Shown here piece by piece: positions 10,641-19,251 of a DNA stretch of 63,872 nt. Positions within the stretch are counted from its first letter, which is position 1; each line of letters begins with the position of its first letter. The DNA is taken from the NCBI GenBank assembly GCA_021775595.1, contig JAJFHN010000084.1:1-63872 (forward strand). The letters are read 5' to 3'. The notes under the pieces are model-generated. The model did not search any database, was not told the origin of the DNA, and saw only the letters and a program-made list of their open reading frames with translations. The position numbers were made by a program, and so were the translations under genes. This DNA is from Hyphomicrobiales bacterium (GTDB lineage Bacteria; Pseudomonadota; Alphaproteobacteria; Rhizobiales; Methyloligellaceae).

Positions 10641-11030
10641 TCAGACGAGGTTTGGGGGTCCGCGGCCTTGCGGCGATAGCGGTTGCCGGCCGCCGGCGAT
10701 GCCGGTGCTCGACGTTGTGTCGCGGCTCTCTGTCGTTATGGCAAAGGCGATGTCGGCGTCAGGCAGCGCTGCCGCTGATGCGACCATGCCAAGACAGCAC
10801 GAGCAACCGCGCAAAGTGTTGTGTGAGCCGTTGCCGTTGGCGCCATCCGGTGTCTGGCCATCGGCGCCGTCGCCATGGCACATCATGCCGGCGTGCCCTG
10901 ACGCGTTTCCGGCCGCATAAGCGAACATGGCCGTGCCATGCAACGCGGTGAGACCCGCTTGCATCAGCAGCGCCAATGCGGCGAAAGTCGCCGCAAAGCG
11001 TCTGCATCTGATCGACCGGAACGCGTTCAT
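10641..11030 (-). CDS. DUF2946-like secreted Cys/His protein
   Basis: The 129-residue protein starts with a basic region and a hydrophobic signal segment (FAATFAALALLMQAGLTAL). It then shows GMMCHGDG and CSCCLGMV, the paired His/Cys motifs seen in small DUF2946 proteins that often sit in copper-handling operons. It ends with a Pro-rich tail. It lies 113 bp upstream of the His-rich outer-membrane protein on the same strand, which supports a shared metal-related role. The family has no firmly established biochemical activity. Confidence 0.62.
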   Translation of the reverse strand: MNAFRSIRCRRFAATFAALALLMQAGLTALHGTAMFAYAAGNASGHAGMMCHGDGADGQTPDGANGNGSHNTLRGCSCCLGMVASAAALPDADIAFAITTESRDTTSSTGIAGGRQPLSPQGRGPPNLV

Positions 11031-11235
11031 AGCTCACTACACCACATCGTTCGGCATTTGTGAAGCGATGCCGACCAGGCAGCGGCGCAGTTGCAGGGCG
11101 CGCGTTTGATTCGCCACCATTGATGAAAAACCCGAGAAAAACGCTGGCTGCCAGAGGCTAAAGCGGCAAAACCCTGCGGCGATCAGACCGGGTGAGAAGT
11201 GAACTTATTGAACGAAAGCTGGCAGGCCAGGCGCG

Positions 11236-11730
11236 TTAGTGAACCAGCCTGACATAGGGCGCCGGTGTGGCTTTCTTCTTGCCCGCGCGATCATCGCGGC
11301 GCCCGCGTTTTGGTTCTTCTTTTGGCAGCACCGCATCTGCCGTGGCCGATACATTGAAAACCGGCGGATCAAGGGGCATGACGCCCGCGAAATATTTGGT
11401 GCCCTTCTTCTTCAGGCGCACTTCGTAGCCTTCGTCGGTGAAGTCGAATGTGGCGTCGGCTTCGCTCGAATTGTGGGCCGCCAGCGAGCTGCGCGCCGCC
11501 ACATTCGCACGTTCCCTCTCGCCAGTCTGAAGATAGACAAGCGCACCGGCGACCGCGGCAGCGTCTGCCGCGATCTGCAAGTGCTCGCGTTGGCGTAGCC
11601 AAACGGCGAAATCCACGCTCATGCCGATCAAACCAACAACGATCGGCAACAACAGGGCAAACACGATCACCAGACCGCCGCTGGAGCAGTCCCGAAAGCG
11701 CCGAAGCGCGGATGTTGCCGCACAAGTCAT
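11236..11730 (-). CDS. TadE/TadG-like Flp pilus-type membrane protein
   Basis: The 164-residue protein has a short cytoplasmic start followed by the Tad-type segment GGLVIVFALLLPIVVGLIGMSVDFAVWLR... and the helix QIAADAAAVAGAL. This is the N-terminal Tad (putative Flp pilus assembly) domain. The remaining part is short, ending KKKGTKYFAGVMPLDPP and a Lys/Arg-rich tail, without the usual long TadG C-terminal domain. No other tad or flp genes are nearby, so it is an orphan, either a small stand-alone envelope protein or a remnant. Confidence 0.72.
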   Translation of the reverse strand: MTCAATSALRRFRDCSSGGLVIVFALLLPIVVGLIGMSVDFAVWLRQREHLQIAADAAAVAGALVYLQTGERERANVAARSSLAAHNSSEADATFDFTDEGYEVRLKKKGTKYFAGVMPLDPPVFNVSATADAVLPKEEPKRGRRDDRAGKKKATPAPYVRLVH

Positions 11731-12030
11731 GGCCGGTGACGCTAGCGCAAATTGGCAAACAGCCGCTTACGCGGGGGGTAATAATCAGCGCCATGGCATG
11801 ACCAGATTGATGCCAAGGTAAAGGAAACGTATTGGCACGGGCCGTGATATCGCCGCCTCCCCCTCCGGTGGACGCGTTGGCGCACCGCACGCCGCACCGC
11901 GCCATGCCCGCGGTCACAAGACTTCCTTAACCATGATCACGCTAGCGTGATGGGGCAATCTGGGTTCGATTCGGACGCATGAACCGCCTGCCTCGGCCCG
12001 GATATCGACACACAAGGCCGAGGAAGCGCC
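11731..12030. other. Divergent intergenic region with a 16-bp palindrome
   Basis: This 300-bp spacer separates the Tad-like gene (minus) from the PAS/chemoreceptor pair (plus). It contains a perfect palindrome (11936-11951, listed separately) about 80 bp before the PAS start. I found no other gene or RNA in it. Confidence 0.4.
11936..11951. promoter_or_regulatory. Perfect 16-bp palindrome upstream of the PAS gene
   Basis: ATCACGCTAGCGTGAT is perfectly self-complementary. It sits in a divergent promoter region, which suits a dimeric repressor or activator site. The cognate regulator cannot be named from the window. Confidence 0.35.
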
Positions 12031-12555
12031 ATGGCACGCGAGACATCACTCACCGGGATCGAACGGCATTTCGACGATGACGAGATCATCGTCTCGAAGA
12101 CCGATTTAAAAGGCCGCATCACATACGCAAACGACGTCTTTTTGCGACTTGCGGGATACGCCGAGAAGGACTGTCTCGGCCAGCCACACAGCATGATCCG
12201 CCATCCAGACATGCCGCGTTGTGTCTTCGGCTTGCTGTGGGACACGATTCAAGATGGCCGGGAAATCTTCGCTTATGTGGTGAACCGCAGCGAGAACGGC
12301 GATCATTATTGGGTCAACGCCCACGTCACGCCAAGCCGCGACGGCTCTGGCAATATCATCGGCTACCATTCCAATCGCCGCGTGCCCGACCGCACCATTC
12401 TCGAGAACAATATAATGCCGCTGTACAAGGAGCTGCTTGCAGCAGAAGAGCAGCACACCAACAGGAAAGAAGGCCTGCAGGCCTCGACCGGCATTTTCAC
12501 CAATCTGTTGAAAGAGCGGGGGCTCGAATACGACGAGTTCGTCGCCACCCTGTAG
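12031..12555 (+). CDS. Aer-like PAS-domain sensor protein
   Basis: The 174-residue soluble protein carries one PAS domain (about residues 20-125). It has [37 protein letters not shown], and [17 protein letters not shown] followed by [10 protein letters not shown]. These are the signatures of the Aer redox/oxygen receptor PAS domain, which binds FAD. The C-terminus has a short helix but no signalling domain. The next gene, 52 bp downstream, is a soluble chemoreceptor without its own sensor, so the pair probably acts as a two-protein energy-taxis receptor. Confidence 0.85.
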   Translation: MARETSLTGIERHFDDDEIIVSKTDLKGRITYANDVFLRLAGYAEKDCLGQPHSMIRHPDMPRCVFGLLWDTIQDGREIFAYVVNRSENGDHYWVNAHVTPSRDGSGNIIGYHSNRRVPDRTILENNIMPLYKELLAAEEQHTNRKEGLQASTGIFTNLLKERGLEYDEFVATL

Positions 12556-12607
12556 CGGCAAGGCCAGGCTGGCGCGCACCGCCAGTCCCACCAAGAAGAG
12601 CGCAACC

Positions 12608-13759
12608 ATGTCCTCCAACGATTACAAATCCGCAGTCCAGAAAGCGATTGGCGTTTGTAACGCCGTCGCCAAAGGTGACTTCGAATCCCGTATTCTCAAC
12701 ATCAGCGAGGAAGGCGAGGCCGGCGAAATGCTTTGGGCGATCAATCGCCTGATCGACCGCTCCGACGCCTACATCCGCGAATCGCGCGCGTCGCTCGAAT
12801 ACGTTGCCGCGAACAAGTATTTCCGTCGCATCGCCGAAAAGGGCATGACGGGCGCATTTGGCGAAGCCAGCAGAACCGTCAACGACGCCATGGATGCGAT
12901 GCAAAATCGCGTCGCCGATTTTTCCGGCGTGGTGGACGATTTCGAATTGCAAATGAAGGAAGTCGTCGAGGCGGTTGCATCGGCTGCCGCCCAGTTGCAG
13001 GCCTCTGCCAAAACCATGGAGCAAGCCGCCAACACCGTGAGCGAGCAGTCGACCGGTGTGGCTGCGGCCGCCGAAGAGGCATCGACCAACGTCAACGTGG
13101 TAGCCGCCGCCGCCGAAGAGCTGACCGCCTCGGTTGGCGAAATCAATGAGCAGGTTTCCAACGCCTCCCGCATAACGTCGGAGGCCGTTAGTCAAGTCGG
13201 CCGCACCAACGAGGACATTTCAGGCCTGGCGCGCGCTTCCGATACCATCGGTGAGATCGTCTCGCTGATTGCAGCCATCGCCAAGCAGACCAATTTGTTA
13301 GCGCTCAACGCGACCATCGAGGCCGCGCGCGCAGGCGAAGCGGGCAAGGGCTTTGCGGTTGTGGCCTCTGAGGTCAAGGGCCTGGCGAGCCAGACGGCGA
13401 AGGCCACGGAAGAGATCTCCGAGCAGGTCGGCGGTATCCAGGCCGCGACAGATGGCGCCGTAAACTCGATCGGGGAAATCGGCGCGACCGTCACACAGGT
13501 CAATGAAATCGCCACTGCCATCGCTGCCTCGGTCGAGGAGCAAAGCGCTGCGACCCAAGAAATCGCGTGCAATGTCGAACAGGCCGCTTCGGGCACTGGC
13601 GAAGTGAGCTCGAGCATCAGTCAAGTCAGCCAGTCGGCGACGGAAACGGGCGAGACCGCGGCGCGTGTCAGGACCGCGTCGGACGATTTGGCTGAAAAAG
13701 GCGAGATGCTGCGCGGCGGCGTCGCTCATTTCTTGACCGAAGTGCGCAAGGTCGTCTGA
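12608..13759 (+). CDS. Soluble methyl-accepting chemotaxis protein
   Basis: The 383-residue protein has a HAMP-like N-terminal part (residues 1-90), no transmembrane segment and a long coiled-coil signalling domain. The conserved hairpin tip reads [20 protein letters not shown], the site where CheA and CheW bind. Ala/Glu-rich heptads flank it and could hold methylation sites. It is likely cotranscribed with the PAS-domain gene upstream, from which it would take its input. It should be cytoplasmic and feed into the flagellar Che pathway, whose genes are not in the window. Confidence 0.9.
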   Translation: MSSNDYKSAVQKAIGVCNAVAKGDFESRILNISEEGEAGEMLWAINRLIDRSDAYIRESRASLEYVAANKYFRRIAEKGMTGAFGEASRTVNDAMDAMQNRVADFSGVVDDFELQMKEVVEAVASAAAQLQASAKTMEQAANTVSEQSTGVAAAAEEASTNVNVVAAAAEELTASVGEINEQVSNASRITSEAVSQVGRTNEDISGLARASDTIGEIVSLIAAIAKQTNLLALNATIEAARAGEAGKGFAVVASEVKGLASQTAKATEEISEQVGGIQAATDGAVNSIGEIGATVTQVNEIATAIAASVEEQSAATQEIACNVEQAASGTGEVSSSISQVSQSATETGETAARVRTASDDLAEKGEMLRGGVAHFLTEVRKVV

Positions 13760-13785
13760 GCCGAGCGGCCTCGAAGCCGTCCTGG

Positions 13786-13920
13786 CTATTTCTTTGCATC
13801 CTTATTCTCGTGTGGTGCGATCTGCCGCACGATCCGGGCGGCGGCGACCAATATGCCGATGCCGACCGCCAGTCCCAAAATCACGAGAAAAATTGCCGGA
13901 ATGATTTCGAGCGCTGTCAT
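13786..13920 (-). CDS. 44-aa single-span membrane peptide coupled to alcohol dehydrogenase
   Basis: A small frame on the minus strand begins MTALEIIPAIFLVILGLAVG and continues through GIGILVAAARIV to a charged tail (APHENKDAKK). This gives one clear transmembrane helix at residues 5-28. Its ATG overlaps the TGA of the alcohol dehydrogenase gene (ATGA, 13917-13920), so it should be translated by coupling. I do not recognise a family. It might anchor or modulate the dehydrogenase at the membrane, but that is only inference from position. Confidence 0.62.
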   Translation of the reverse strand: MTALEIIPAIFLVILGLAVGIGILVAAARIVRQIAPHENKDAKK

Positions 13921-14933
13921 TCGGTCAGCACCACGGCCCGGCCGGTCAATGTACCGTTGAGATGGGCCTCCAGTGCTGCTTGCGCATCGTCGAGTCCAAA
14001 CCGGGTGAGGCTTGGATGAATCCCGTTGTGGGCCGCGAAATCGAGTGCCCGGCGGATGTCTTCGGGTCCGCCGGTGGTGGAGCCGGTCAATTTGCGATTG
14101 CCATTGAGCAGAGCGCCGGGCTTGACTTCAATCATCTCAGGCGAGGCGCCAAGAACGACACATGTGCCCCGTTGCGCCAGGCCCGGAAACGCCTGTGTCA
14201 CGACCTTGGCCGAAGGCGCGGTGTTCAATATGACGTCCGCCCCGCCCCAGGCCTGAAGCGCGACCGCCACGTCCTCTTGGCTTGAATCGATAAAGAGCTC
14301 GGCGCCCAAGCGCTCGGCCTCGGCTGCTTTGTCCTTATGGCTGGAAATCACCGCGACCCGCGCGCCCATAGCGGCGGCATAAAGCACGCCCACATGACCA
14401 AGGCCGCCGAGCCCAATCACCGCGACCCTGTCGCCGGCTCGGTAATTGCCCTCCTTGAGGCCGTTGAAGACAGTCAGCCCGGCACACATCAGCGGGCCGG
14501 CCTCCTCAAACGGCACGCCGTCGGGCAGCTTCGCCACGGAGTGTGCGGGCGCAATCATATGGTCCTGAAAGCCGCCGTCGTGTGTGACGCCGGTCACATG
14601 CGTGTCTTTGCAGTAGACGCCGTCGCCGCGCCTGCAGGAGCGGCACTGACCGCAAGAATCGAACAGCCATGGCACGCCGACACGGTCTCCCGCGGCGTGC
14701 TCGCTGACCCCATCGCCAACGGCCTCGACCACACCGGCAACCTCGTGACCGGGCACCCGGGGGTAGGTGGCAAAGCCTTTATAGGGAAAGATGCCCTGCC
14801 ACATCGCCACGTCACCGTGACAGACACCGCAGGCATGCACGCGCAGGCGCACTTGGCCGGCAGCGGGTTCGGGCACATCGCGCTCTTCAAGCGAGAGCGG
14901 CGCGCCAGCTTTCGTCACCACCATCGCTCGCAT
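13917..14933 (-). CDS. Zinc-dependent alcohol dehydrogenase (MDR family)
   Basis: The enzyme of about 338 residues oxidises alcohols or reduces aldehydes with NAD(P). It shows the catalytic-zinc start HACGVCHGDVAMWQG, GHEVAGVVEAVG, the structural-zinc cysteines in DSCGQCRSCRRGDGVYC, and a Rossmann segment VAVIGLGGLGHVGVLYAAAMG. The ATG at 14933 (MRAMVVTKAG) is preceded by GGAGAAG and agrees with family starts; longer upstream frames are not supported. Its stop overlaps the start of a 44-aa membrane peptide. Substrate is unknown; family relatives prefer primary alcohols. Confidence 0.9.
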   Translation of the reverse strand: MRAMVVTKAGAPLSLEERDVPEPAAGQVRLRVHACGVCHGDVAMWQGIFPYKGFATYPRVPGHEVAGVVEAVGDGVSEHAAGDRVGVPWLFDSCGQCRSCRRGDGVYCKDTHVTGVTHDGGFQDHMIAPAHSVAKLPDGVPFEEAGPLMCAGLTVFNGLKEGNYRAGDRVAVIGLGGLGHVGVLYAAAMGARVAVISSHKDKAAEAERLGAELFIDSSQEDVAVALQAWGGADVILNTAPSAKVVTQAFPGLAQRGTCVVLGASPEMIEVKPGALLNGNRKLTGSTTGGPEDIRRALDFAAHNGIHPSLTRFGLDDAQAALEAHLNGTLTGRAVVLTE

Positions 14934-15193
14934 CTGAACTTCTCCGGCTTCCGGCTGTTTTTGACCGCAGTCTCGTCGCGCGTCCCGCAATTTGCATGCT
15001 AGTGCTTTGAGGCGTAATTCGCCAGCGGGCATCCTGCCTGTCGTAGAGGCCTGTCGGCCCATTGATCTTGGTCATTGCTCGGTACGGACTGTTTGCTCAT
15101 AGACATCTCTCCGACGAGCCGGACGCTGTGTTGAGCGCGCGCAATACGTGCCTCGTTGCGAACGTGGTACTGTCGGCTTGATCAACCAGGTGA

Positions 15194-16369
15194 ATGTGTC
15201 CCATGTTTCTCAAGCGTATTGAGTTGTTTTCCCTATTTGGATTCCGCGTCAGCCTGGATCTCTCATGGGTCTTTCTGGCGGTGCTGGTCACTTGGACGCT
15301 CGCCACCGGTTATTTTCCCGATGCTCTGCCCGATCAAACGACGGCGACCTATTATTGGATGGGCGTTGCCGGTGCTATTGGCCTGTTCGTCTCGATCATC
15401 TTGCACGAATTCGCCCATGCCCTGGTGGCTCGCCGTTACGATCTCGCCATTTCAGGGATCACCTTGTTCATATTCGGTGGCGTGGCGGAAATGACCGAGG
15501 AACCCAAGAGTCCGATCGCCGAATTTATGATGGCGATCGCAGGCCCCGTCCTTAGCTTCGCCTTGGCGGCGGCCTTCTATCTTTTCGAAGCCAGCACTCA
15601 CACAGCCATGGAGTTACCCCAGTTTTCCGCCGTGCTGAGCTATCTGGCGCTGATCAACTTCGTGTTGGCGGTGTTCAATCTGCTGCCGGCGTTCCCATTG
15701 GATGGTGGCCGAATTTTCCGCTCCATCGCCTGGTGGTGGACCGGCAGTTTGGCCCGTGCCACGCGCATTTCCTCGTGGCTTGGACGCCTCTTCGCCGGGG
15801 CCTTCATCGCGCTCGGATTGCTCAATCTCATCGCTGGAAACACAATCGGCGGCATCTGGCTGATGCTCATCGGTTTCTTTGTTTACAACGCGGCGGGCTC
15901 ATCGCGCATGCAGATGGCCGCCGCTACCTTGTTGAAGGGTGTTCCGCTCTCCCGCGTCATGCGATCGAATCCGGCAAGCGTGCCAGCCGACATTTCGATC
16001 GAGGCGCTGGTCGAGGATTACTTCTACAAACTCAATCATCGTTTCTTTCCGGTGCTGGGCGACGGCGACCTCAAGGGCTGCATCAGGCTCGACCAGGCTC
16101 GCGATATCGATCGCAGCCAATGGCGCGCCACCCGTGTGAGCGACGTCATGACGCCGCTCAGCGAGGCCAACATCCTCGATGTCGGCTATGACGCGCGCGC
16201 GGCCTTGGAAAAGATGATGACCGGATCAGGCAGCCATTACATGGTGACAAGCAATGGCCGGCTGGTCGGTGTCGTCACGCCGAAGGACATCATGGCCTAT
16301 CTGGCAATCCATCTCGAGCTGGAAGCGGATGCGGTTGACGGCTTGAGCCGCGCGCGCGGCAGCACCTGA
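15194..16369 (+). CDS. Site-2-type zinc metalloprotease with CBS domains
   Basis: The 391-residue polytopic membrane protein belongs to the S2P/M50 family. It has HEFAH at residues 71-75 and the second metal motif in NLLPAFPLDGGR. About six hydrophobic segments fill residues 1-230. A soluble C-terminal part has two CBS-like repeats (around 245-300 and 315-375), with DVMTPLSEANILDVGYDARAA in part and GVVTPKDIMAYL. Members cut membrane-embedded substrates, and CBS domains usually bind adenine nucleotides. Starts at 15194 or 15203 are both possible. It is a lone gene. Confidence 0.88.
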   Translation: MCPMFLKRIELFSLFGFRVSLDLSWVFLAVLVTWTLATGYFPDALPDQTTATYYWMGVAGAIGLFVSIILHEFAHALVARRYDLAISGITLFIFGGVAEMTEEPKSPIAEFMMAIAGPVLSFALAAAFYLFEASTHTAMELPQFSAVLSYLALINFVLAVFNLLPAFPLDGGRIFRSIAWWWTGSLARATRISSWLGRLFAGAFIALGLLNLIAGNTIGGIWLMLIGFFVYNAAGSSRMQMAAATLLKGVPLSRVMRSNPASVPADISIEALVEDYFYKLNHRFFPVLGDGDLKGCIRLDQARDIDRSQWRATRVSDVMTPLSEANILDVGYDARAALEKMMTGSGSHYMVTSNGRLVGVVTPKDIMAYLAIHLELEADAVDGLSRARGST

Positions 16370-16573
16370 GCCTCGCGCAAACACCTTTCCTAGCAGCTCG
16401 CGCAGCACTCCATTGGCCGCAGTCAAACGGCGCCGGCAAATATTGCAAATTTCTGAATATTATGAGACATCAGAACCGACGACACGTTGGGGCGGGACCG
16501 CCTGATTGACCCGCCGCAGTCGGCGCTTGAGAACCGGATAACCGGACTTTTTTGCTCATGATTAGGTGAGCTC

Positions 16574-18103
16574 ATGGCTAGGTGGGAGGATACACGTATT
16601 GCCCGCCTGGCGTTGGCGCGAAGCGCCGCGCTGGGCATCTCACGGTTGCGCCGCACCCGGGCGCCGGCCATCCGCGGTTTGGCTTTCTTTCTCTGGGAAA
16701 AACGCTGGTTTTTGATCGCGCTGGGCATCGGCGCGGCGCTTCTGGCCATGCCCGCGCCAGAGAGCTTATCGCGTGATGGCTGGATTACGATGATCATGTC
16801 GATCGTCGCAATTGTCTTGTTCGTGACCGAGCCGGTGCCGCTGCCGACCGTTGCCCTGATGATCATCGTTGGCCAAGTGCTGTTGCTGGGGTTGGATTCG
16901 ACCACCGTCGCCAAGAGTCTGATGAACGATTCCGTGCTCTTCATCATGGGATCGCTGATGCTGGCCGTTGCAGTGGTGAAGCAGAACTTCGACAAACGCG
17001 TGGCCTATGTCATCGTCCGCGCCACCGGCACAAAAACCGTCAACGTCTGCGTCGGCATATCGGTTGTCTCCGGTTTGCTGGCCTCGGTCATCGGCGAGCA
17101 TACCGTCGCCGCCATGATGCTGCCCGTTGCCGTTACCTTGATCACCTTGACCTCGGATGATCCACGACAAGTTCGCCGTCTGGCCGCCGTCCTGCTTTTC
17201 TCGATCTGCTATGGCTGCTCGATCGCCAGCATCGGCACACCGTCGGGTGGCGCACGCAATGCCATCATGATTGGCTATTGGAAGGAATTTTTCTTCGATC
17301 CCACCAATCCCGAGACATACAAATATCTCGTCGACTACGTCACCTGGGTCAAATATTGCTACCCGGTATTTTTGGTCCAACTGCCCTTCGTCACGGCAAT
17401 CCTGTTCCTTACCTTTCGTCCCGAATACGCCAACATCTCTCGCGCTGTCGTAAAACTGCGCTCCCAGATCGAAGCGGGCGGACCGATGCGCGCCAATGAC
17501 TGGTTGGCGATCGTGCTGTTCATGATGACTCTGCTGGGCTGGGTCTTTTTCTCCGACACGGTCGGGCTCGGCACCGTGGCGATAATGGGCGCCATCTCGT
17601 TTCTGGCCTTCGGGCTGGTGCGCTGGGAGGACATCAATTCCGGCGTCAACTGGGGCGTCGTTCTGCTCTACGCCGCGGCCATTTCGCTGGGTGTCGAAAT
17701 GCAGCAGACCGGCGCTGCACTTTGGGTGGCGACAAGCTTTCTCGATGTCATGGCGCCGCTTGGCGTCGAACACGGTGTTCCTTTGTGGACGGCCGTTTCG
17801 ACGCTGACTGCCGGTGTCACCAATACGATGTCAAACGGCGCGGCGGTCGCTGTTGTCGGGCCGATTACGCTCAAGCTCGCCGATGCCGCTGGCGAAAGCC
17901 CGCTCGTGATTGGCTTTATCACCGCGATTTCGTCGGCCTTCGCCTACTTGACCGTAATCGGGACTCCGGCATGCACCATCGTGTATTCTTCCGGTTATCT
18001 GAAACCCACCGATTTTCTCAAAGTCGGTTACAGAATGGTCGTCGTCTCGACGATAATCTTGATCTTGGCGGCATATTTTTATTGGCCGCTGCTTGGTTTG
18101 TAG
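16574..18103 (+). CDS. SLC13/DASS-family anion:sodium symporter
   Basis: The 509-residue inner-membrane protein has about twelve hydrophobic segments. Two family-type repeats are visible: the first with GEHTVAAMMLPVAVTL and GCSIASIGTPSGGARN, the second with TNTMSNGAAVAVVGPI and TVIGTPACTIVYSSGY. These SNT-like loops bind sodium and carboxylate or sulfate in the DASS family. A basic N-terminus precedes the first span. The universal stress protein gene starts 14 bp downstream, suggesting a shared transcript. Substrate could be a dicarboxylate, sulfate or another oxyanion. Confidence 0.87.
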   Translation: MARWEDTRIARLALARSAALGISRLRRTRAPAIRGLAFFLWEKRWFLIALGIGAALLAMPAPESLSRDGWITMIMSIVAIVLFVTEPVPLPTVALMIIVGQVLLLGLDSTTVAKSLMNDSVLFIMGSLMLAVAVVKQNFDKRVAYVIVRATGTKTVNVCVGISVVSGLLASVIGEHTVAAMMLPVAVTLITLTSDDPRQVRRLAAVLLFSICYGCSIASIGTPSGGARNAIMIGYWKEFFFDPTNPETYKYLVDYVTWVKYCYPVFLVQLPFVTAILFLTFRPEYANISRAVVKLRSQIEAGGPMRANDWLAIVLFMMTLLGWVFFSDTVGLGTVAIMGAISFLAFGLVRWEDINSGVNWGVVLLYAAAISLGVEMQQTGAALWVATSFLDVMAPLGVEHGVPLWTAVSTLTAGVTNTMSNGAAVAVVGPITLKLADAAGESPLVIGFITAISSAFAYLTVIGTPACTIVYSSGYLKPTDFLKVGYRMVVVSTIILILAAYFYWPLLGL

Positions 18104-18117
18104 GCACCGGGGCATCA

Positions 18118-19203
18118 ATGGCGGCGAAATCCGGTTCAGCATCCGACCGAAAGGCCGGCAAACAAAAAACAGCGACGCGCCGACGCGCTGCCGGCGCGCG
18201 CGCCGGCAAAGCCAAGGCAGCGAAAACGCCAGCGCGCAAGCGGGCCCCAGCCAAAAAGTCGCCGGTCACGTCTGCGGGTCCGCGCTTTCATATATTGGTC
18301 TGTATCGATGAATCGAGCGAGTCGGCGCGGGCTCTGAATTATGCCGTGCGCATCGGCTCGGGCACCGACGCGGACATGACGTTGCTTTACGTCCGTCCCG
18401 TCGACCAAGGCTTGCGTTCGGGTGGGCTGGAGATATCGGTTGCCCGCGAGAATTTGCTCGAATGGGGTTTGGAACTTCCCGGCACCAAGGCGCTGAACAA
18501 TGCCCGCGACACCTTGGTCGAGCTGGGCTATCTGAGCCCGGACTGGGAACAAGAATACAAGCACGGCGACGTCCAGGGCGATCCACTCGGCGACAATTTG
18601 GTGTCCTACCACTCTGACGAGGGGCGCCATATCACCCTCAAACTGCTCGTCTCGCCGACCGTCGAGCGGGGCGTTCTCGACCAATGCGAAATGGAGACCT
18701 ACGACATCGTCATTGTCGCCATGTCAGATGACGCTGAGGGATGGGGTCCAGGTCAGATCGGGCGCGTGGCCGCCGAGACCGTTGCAGTCGAGCACCACGG
18801 CACCGTCCTGGTTGCTCGCGAACTCGAAGAAAGCCATGGTCACTTGGTGTGCGTCTGGGACAATGAGCAGTCCATTATGGCTGCCCGGCGTGATGCAGAG
18901 ATCGCCAGCCGCTGTGCTTGTCCGGTTTTTCTCTATTCCGTCGCCGCCGACGAGAACGAGTTGCCGCAAGCCGAAGCCGCCGTCGCCAACGCCGAGAAAG
19001 CAATTCGCGAAGTGGGCATCCGCGTTTCGGGCAAAAAGATCGAGATCGGCGATCCGGTCGAAAAGATCATAGAGGAAGGTCGGCAATATTCGGTGATTGT
19101 GATGTCCTCAACTGCGCGCACGGGCCTTCGGCGCTTTTTCACCTCCTCGACCTCTTTTCAAGTGCTCCAGCGCGCCCGCAATTCGGTGATGATTGCGCGT
19201 TAG
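18118..19203 (+). CDS. Tandem universal stress protein with Lys/Ala-rich N-terminal tail
   Basis: The 361-residue protein has a basic low-complexity tail (residues 1-55, rich in Ala, Lys and Arg, with repeated AGKA/PARK units). A Usp domain starting FHILVCIDESSESARAL follows, and a second Usp-like domain ends SVIVMSSTARTGLRRFF and NSVMIAR. Usp domains bind ATP or nucleotides and act in stress survival. The tail looks like histone H1-type or nucleic-acid-binding tails, which is unusual for this family. It follows the SLC13 gene by 14 bp, matching the common transporter-Usp pairing. Confidence 0.83.
   Translation: MAAKSGSASDRKAGKQKTATRRRAAGARAGKAKAAKTPARKRAPAKKSPVTSAGPRFHILVCIDESSESARALNYAVRIGSGTDADMTLLYVRPVDQGLRSGGLEISVARENLLEWGLELPGTKALNNARDTLVELGYLSPDWEQEYKHGDVQGDPLGDNLVSYHSDEGRHITLKLLVSPTVERGVLDQCEMETYDIVIVAMSDDAEGWGPGQIGRVAAETVAVEHHGTVLVARELEESHGHLVCVWDNEQSIMAARRDAEIASRCACPVFLYSVAADENELPQAEAAVANAEKAIREVGIRVSGKKIEIGDPVEKIIEEGRQYSVIVMSSTARTGLRRFFTSSTSFQVLQRARNSVMIAR
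18189..18208. repeat. 20-bp perfect palindrome inside the Usp tail coding region
   Basis: TGCCGGCGCGCGCGCCGGCA is fully self-complementary. It encodes part of the Ala/Gly/Arg tail, so it may simply reflect GC-rich low-complexity coding. Confidence 0.5.
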
Positions 19204-19251
19204 CCATCCTCTCGCATTGCGGTGGCGCGCCGCTTGATTTACCACCACTGC

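Noticed and set aside
15097-15306. Short minus-strand frame before the site-2 protease
   Set aside because: It has no ribosome site, and part overlaps the supported protease start.
16766-17773. A 335-codon minus-strand frame opposite the SLC13 gene
   Set aside because: It is antisense to a clear transporter and shows no protein-family features (rich in His, Gln, Asp and Arg).
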